From positions 5,580,001 to 5,644,000 of the forward strand of contig NZ_FMIA01000002.1 of assembly GCF_900091615.1 (NCBI RefSeq): a stretch of 64,000 nt of DNA. The letters are read 5' to 3'. Positions 60,300-64,000 of the stretch are shown here, piece by piece. Each line of letters opens with the position of its first letter. Position 1 is the first letter of the stretch. The translations under genes and the position numbers were made by a program. The notes under the pieces are model-generated. The model did not search any database. It was not told the origin of the DNA and saw only the letters and a program-made list of their open reading frames with translations. This DNA is from Micromonospora yangpuensis. GTDB lineage: Bacteria; Actinomycetota; Actinomycetes; Mycobacteriales; Micromonosporaceae.

Positions 60300-60442
60300 G
60301 GGCCACCTTTCGCGCGAACGGTTCGGCTACTTCCTACCAGCCGGGTCCGACACCGTTACGCGGGGCGGTTGAGTACCCGTACCCAGGAAATTGGGTTCAT
60401 CAGCGGATGCGCCGACCGCTCCGAGCTGGCCAAATGGACGGC

Positions 60443-62419
60443 ATGACTCTCCAGGTGCACATCACCGGCTGCGCCTCGTACCTGCCCGGCGAGCCGGTGG
60501 GCAACGACGAACTGGTCGGGCTGCTCGGCGACGACGGCAGTTCCGCCGCGGCGGCCGTACGACGTCGGGTGCTCGCCGCCAACGGCATCCGGTCCCGGCA
60601 CTACGCCCTCGACGCCGCCGGCCGGACCACCATGCTCAACGAGGAACTGGCCGCCGAGGCGGTGCTGCGGGCCGTCAAGTCCAGCGGTCGGGACGTCCGG
60701 GAACTCGGTCTGCTCGCCACCGGGACCACCCAGGGCGACGTGCTGGTGCCGGGCTTCGCCTCGATGGTGCACGGTCGGCTGGACGCCGGTCCGCTGGAGA
60801 CCCTCTCGGCGGCCGGGGTCTGCGCGTCGAGCATGGCCGCGTTCCGGTCGGCGGTGGCCAGTGTCCGCCTCGGTGAGCACGACCTGGCCGCCGTCGTCGG
60901 CTCCGAGCTGATCAGCCGGGCCCTCAAGCAGAGCCGGTACGCCGCCGGCGCGTCCGGGCAGCGGGTCGGCTACGACGCCCAGTTCCTGCGCTGGACCCTC
61001 TCCGACGGCGCCGGGGCGGTGATCCTCGAACCGGGTCCCCGACCGGACCGACCGAGCCTGCGGGTCGACTGGACCCACCTGGTCTCGCACGCCCACGAGC
61101 ACGCCACCTGCATGCGCGCCGGGCTGGCCGACCGGCCCGGCGGGCAGCCGGCGGCCGGTGACACCTGGCTGGACCGGGCCACCGCCGCCGAGGCCGAGCA
61201 GGCCGGCCTGCTCCGGCTCCGCCAGGACGTACGGGCCCTGCCGGACCTCTTCACCGCCGGCGTCGGCGAGTACGTGCGGCTGGTCCGGGCCGGCCGGTTC
61301 GATCCACGCGAGGTCGACCACGTGCTCTGCCACTACAGCTCCGAGCACTTCCGGGCGGACATCTTCCGGCTGCTGCGCGAGGCGGACCTGATGATCGACG
61401 AGAAGCGCTGGTTCAGCAACCTGTCCACCCGGGGCAACACCGGCGCGGCGAGCATCTTCGTGATGCTCGACGAGGCGTGGCAGAGCGGGCGGTTCGCGCC
61501 CGGCGACCGGATCCTGCTGGTGGTACCCGAGTCCGGCCGGTTCTCGTTCGCCTTCGCCCACCTGACCTGCGTCGGCCCCGCCGACCGTCCGACCCCCACG
61601 TCCCGTTCCGGCCGTACCGGGCAGACGGTGTCCGGGGCGACGGTGTCCGGGGCGACGGTGGACCGACCGGTGGCGACCGGCCAGACGGTCGGCCAGACGG
61701 GGACGGTCGAGGCGGGCGCGGTCGAGTCGCCGCTCGGGTCGCCTCGGGCCGACGACGACGAGGTCGTCCGGTGGACCGTGCTGGAGCTGGCCGGGGTCTG
61801 GGCCGACCTGGAGTCCCGGCTGCGCCGGGTGCCGGTGCTGCGCCGCCTCGACACCGGCACGGCCACCCTGGCCGACTACCGCCGGCTGCTGCTCACCCTG
61901 CGCCCCCAGGTGGTGGAGGGCGGCCGGTGGATCTCCCGGGCCGCGTCGAACTTCTCCGAGGAGTTGTTCGAGCTGCGCAGCGCCGCCATGCACCACGCCC
62001 TGGAGGAGCACCGCGACTTCCGGCTGCTGGAGGAGGACTTCCAGTCCGTCGGCGGCGACCTCACCGAGATCCGTACCGCGTCGAAGAACGTCGGCTCGGA
62101 GGCACTCTCGGCCTTCATGTTCCACCAGGCCAGCCAGCCAGACCCGGTGGACCTGCTGGGCGCGATGTTCGTCATCGAGGGCCTCGGCACGGCCAAGGCG
62201 GCACGCTGGGCGGGACAGCTGCGGGAACAGCTCGGGCTCGCCGAGGAGCAGTTGCGTTTCCTGCTCTACCACGGCGCCAACGACGACGACCACTTCGCCG
62301 CCCTGCGGGACGTACTCCGCTCGGGGTTGATCGACCGGCCCCGGGCCGAGCGGATCGTCCGGACGGCCCGGGTGGTGGCCCGGCTCTACGCTCTGCAGCT
62401 GGAGGAGATCGATGACTGA
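60443..62419 (+). CDS. Ketosynthase III-like / heme-oxygenase-like diiron oxidase fusion protein
   Basis: 658 residues. N-terminal half (1-378) is a KAS III/thiolase fold with a full triad: C127 (AGVCASS), H297 (LCHYSS) and N332 (RGNTGAAS). A low-complexity linker (about 380-440, repeated V-S-G-A-T) leads to a helical C-terminal domain of the iron-containing heme-oxygenase-like (HDO) type, with Glu-rich first helices, E579 and H610-x3-D614-x2-H617. Inference: an acyl condensation product is oxidised by the fused domain. No ACP or other biosynthetic gene is near. Overlaps the next gene by 8 nt. Start could also be ATG 60434; no clear SD. Confidence 0.85.
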   Translation: MTLQVHITGCASYLPGEPVGNDELVGLLGDDGSSAAAAVRRRVLAANGIRSRHYALDAAGRTTMLNEELAAEAVLRAVKSSGRDVRELGLLATGTTQGDVLVPGFASMVHGRLDAGPLETLSAAGVCASSMAAFRSAVASVRLGEHDLAAVVGSELISRALKQSRYAAGASGQRVGYDAQFLRWTLSDGAGAVILEPGPRPDRPSLRVDWTHLVSHAHEHATCMRAGLADRPGGQPAAGDTWLDRATAAEAEQAGLLRLRQDVRALPDLFTAGVGEYVRLVRAGRFDPREVDHVLCHYSSEHFRADIFRLLREADLMIDEKRWFSNLSTRGNTGAASIFVMLDEAWQSGRFAPGDRILLVVPESGRFSFAFAHLTCVGPADRPTPTSRSGRTGQTVSGATVSGATVDRPVATGQTVGQTGTVEAGAVESPLGSPRADDDEVVRWTVLELAGVWADLESRLRRVPVLRRLDTGTATLADYRRLLLTLRPQVVEGGRWISRAASNFSEELFELRSAAMHHALEEHRDFRLLEEDFQSVGGDLTEIRTASKNVGSEALSAFMFHQASQPDPVDLLGAMFVIEGLGTAKAARWAGQLREQLGLAEEQLRFLLYHGANDDDHFAALRDVLRSGLIDRPRAERIVRTARVVARLYALQLEEIDD

Positions 62420-63365
62420 GCGAACCGGTACCCGCCGGAGGGAACCCTCGGTGTGGCAGGCGATCATGGCCGATCCCACCGTGCCGATCGGCCGGCGCAC
62501 CCTGGAACTCGTCGTCGCCGACCAGCGGCGCTGGTCGCGGAGCTGGCTCTACCCGTGGGTACGGATCATGTCCCGGCTCGCGGTCACCCTGATCGGCGTG
62601 GTGAAACGGCTGCTGCCCTGGCAGCTACGCGCGCACGCCACGATGGACACCCTGTGCGTCTGGTTCCTCCGCCGGTTCGTCTCCCCGGAAGCCGGTGAGC
62701 TGCTGATCCGGCACTTCGTGGTGGAGACCCGCCTGCTCAACTTCGTGGTCCGCAACGCGGGCGTACCCGGGCTGCGGGAGGTGGAACTACTCCCGACCAA
62801 CCTGCGGCAGCTGGGCGACCGGGCGGTGATCGAGCACGACCTCAACGTCTACGACGTGCTGATCGGCCTCGGCGACGCGGCGACCCCCCAGGGCGGACTC
62901 CTCCGCTACCTGGACCGACGCGGCGGCCCGCTGGACACCTCGATGCTCACCGTGCCGCCGCTGGACGCCGAGCCCGGCCGGCGTCGCCTGCTCAACCTGG
63001 ACATCCAGACCGCGCTCTGCCTGATGAACATCCCGTTCGCGCTCTGCCTCACCCGGTCCGAGTACCGCCGGGCGGTGCACTCGATGCGGCTGGACACCTC
63101 GCTGCTGGCCCTGCTCACCCAGATCACCGGTGATCCGACGTTCCTGTCCTGGCGGCCGGCCGGCCCGGTGCTGCGGGTCGACTCCACGATCGACGTGCCG
63201 CAGGCGGTCTACGAGCACGCGGTGATCTGCGAGTACGCCTTCGCCCGGCTGATCGCCCTGGACACCGAGGTCACCGCGGCACCGACGACCCGCCCCACCC
63301 GCCGGCAGCGACCGTCGGAGCCGGGCCTGCGCAGTCGGCCGGTCCACACCCGGCACCGGGGCTGA
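62412..63365 (+). CDS. Uncharacterised partner protein of the KSIII-HDO fusion
   Basis: 317 residues; family not recognised. Mostly helical, with an amphipathic or membrane-associating stretch (about 45-75, IMSRLAVTLIGVVKRLLPW) and three helices carrying Glu/His pairs: LLIRHFVVETR, VIEHDLNVYD and VYEHAVICEY, a pattern that could bind two metals. C-terminal Arg/Thr tail disordered. ATG lies within the last codons of the fusion gene (8-nt overlap), implying a stoichiometric partnership. Confidence 0.8.
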   Translation: MTERTGTRRREPSVWQAIMADPTVPIGRRTLELVVADQRRWSRSWLYPWVRIMSRLAVTLIGVVKRLLPWQLRAHATMDTLCVWFLRRFVSPEAGELLIRHFVVETRLLNFVVRNAGVPGLREVELLPTNLRQLGDRAVIEHDLNVYDVLIGLGDAATPQGGLLRYLDRRGGPLDTSMLTVPPLDAEPGRRRLLNLDIQTALCLMNIPFALCLTRSEYRRAVHSMRLDTSLLALLTQITGDPTFLSWRPAGPVLRVDSTIDVPQAVYEHAVICEYAFARLIALDTEVTAAPTTRPTRRQRPSEPGLRSRPVHTRHRG

Positions 63366-63528
63366 CTCCCGCCGACGGCTGCGGCTGCGGCTGCGGCTAG
63401 ATCCCGGCTCCAGTACCGCCTCGCGGCCGGTCGGCTACACCGCAACACCCCGTCCGCCTCGGTGTGACCCGGCACGGTGAGGTCGTTGAGTAGGATGGCC
63501 TGGTCGATCGGATTGTCGCGGAGGCAGC

Positions 63529-63741
63529 ATGATTCGCACGCTCACCGCCGCTGTGCACCAGGAAGAGGACTGGTACGTCGCCCGCTGTCTGGAGCTCGAC
63601 GTCGCCAGCCAGGGTGAGACGCTGGACCACGCGCTGACGAACCTACGCGAGGCAGTCGAGGTGTACCTCGACGAGGTCGCCCAACCGACCATCGAAACGA
63701 CTCCGCTGGTCACCTCGTTCCAGGTCGGTCGGGCGGCGTGA
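63529..63741 (+). CDS. hicB: HicB-family antitoxin
   Basis: 70 residues with the HicB partial RNase-H fold (WYVARCLELDVASQGETLDHALTNLREAVEVYLDE). It is the short form without a C-terminal DNA-binding domain. ATG with GGAGG. Its TGA overlaps the GTG of hicA (GTGA). Confidence 0.88.
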   Translation: MIRTLTAAVHQEEDWYVARCLELDVASQGETLDHALTNLREAVEVYLDEVAQPTIETTPLVTSFQVGRAA

Positions 63742-63961
63742 GCCCCGCCCTCGCTGACCTTCCGCTACGGAAGGTCGTAGAGGCCTGAAGAACGCGGGCT
63801 TCGACCACGTACGCACAAAGGGCAGTCACGCGGTGTATCGAAACGGTGCCGGGAACGTCGTGGTGGTGCCACAGCACGCAACGATCAAAAGCGGCACTCT
63901 GGCGTCGATCCTCCGTCAGGCCGGACTGACGCCGCATGAGTTCATCGGTCTGATCCGCTGA
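63738..63961 (+). pseudogene. hicA: Frameshifted hicA toxin gene
   Basis: From GTG 63738 the frame reads M-S-P-A-L-A-D-L-P-L-R-K-V-V-E-A then TGA (63786-63788). The HicA sequence resumes in the -1 frame at 63785 (L-K-N-A-G-F-D-H-V-R) with the conserved catalytic G-S-H and the VVVPQH segment, ending at TGA 63959-63961. One missing base in a C run (GAGGCC-TGAAG) explains it. Either a dead toxin or a sequencing error. Confidence 0.85.
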
Positions 63962-64000
63962 CGTCAGGGCACTTGACGCAGTGGTAGGGCTCGCGTCGGC

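Noticed and set aside
60443-63365. Part of a polyketide or fatty-acid biosynthetic cluster
   Set aside because: No ACP, acyltransferase, reductase, regulator or transporter accompanies the ketosynthase-like gene; treated as a stand-alone cassette.
63738-63961. Programmed -1 frameshift in hicA
   Set aside because: There is no slippery heptamer at the shift (GAG GCC TGA) and no strong downstream structure; a one-base deletion is simpler.

Overview
This is chromosomal DNA from a high-GC, spore-forming actinomycete, most likely Micromonosporaceae (Micromonospora or Salinispora type). The evidence is very strong G/C third-position bias, a BldM-like/WhiB pair beside guaB, a two-CIRCE groES-groEL operon with a His-rich GroEL tail, several candidate leaderless genes, and a 54-bp interspersed repeat. 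I saw no rRNA, tRNA, CRISPR array, phage or insertion sequence. Most of the window is conserved core chromosome.

Layout. 0-10 kb: a DUF6350 membrane protein running off the left edge, a small membrane protein, sucC-sucD, a stand-alone cobalamin-binding mutase subunit, two M23 peptidases, the PcrA helicase, and a chorismate mutase preceded by a probable Phe/Tyr transcription attenuator. 10-16 kb: a five-gene peptide ABC importer. 16.5-22.5 kb: a sortase-anchored thioester-domain surface protein, a PspC-domain histidine kinase with its LuxR regulator, and a divergent PspC protein pair. 22.5-25 kb: phosphatidylserine decarboxylase and phosphatidylserine synthase, convergent. 25-31 kb: two paralogous double-NUDIX proteins, a small PspC protein, guaA, and an LCP cell-wall ligase. 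31-37.5 kb: secreted M1 peptidase, a Tat-exported TIM-barrel sugar isomerase-like protein, and a large secreted ThuA/sugar dehydrogenase/PKD protein. 37.5-44 kb: guaB3, guaB, DUF5319, the BldM-like regulator, WhiB and an unknown protein. 44.5-50.4 kb: a membrane-anchored sulfite-oxidase-like enzyme, groEL-groES, and a methyltransferase carrying a repeat insertion. 50.6-56 kb: YbaK and a xylose-type sugar ABC operon ending in its ROK repressor. 56-60.3 kb: a DUF4142 protein, a small unknown, tsaD-rimI-tsaB, and ung. 60.4-64 kb: a two-gene cassette encoding a ketosynthase III/heme-oxygenase-like fusion and an unknown partner, then hicB and a frameshifted hicA.

Three things stand out. First, a short ORF with the aromatic run F-Y-F-Y-Y, an 8-bp antiterminator option and a perfect 15-bp terminator with a T tract precede chorismate mutase, and the ORF start sits where a leaderless mRNA would begin. 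Second, the KSIII-HDO fusion with an overlapping partner gene keeps its catalytic residues and looks like an uncharacterised oxidative acyl pathway. Third, four copies of a repeat of exactly 54 bp occur: one sits in frame inside a coding sequence, two supply the stop codons of the genes they follow, and one is extended by an inverted half copy. Several other genes have tandem duplications spanning their stop codons.

All positions, motifs and pairings were read by eye. Family assignments rest on recognisable motifs and context, not on database searches.
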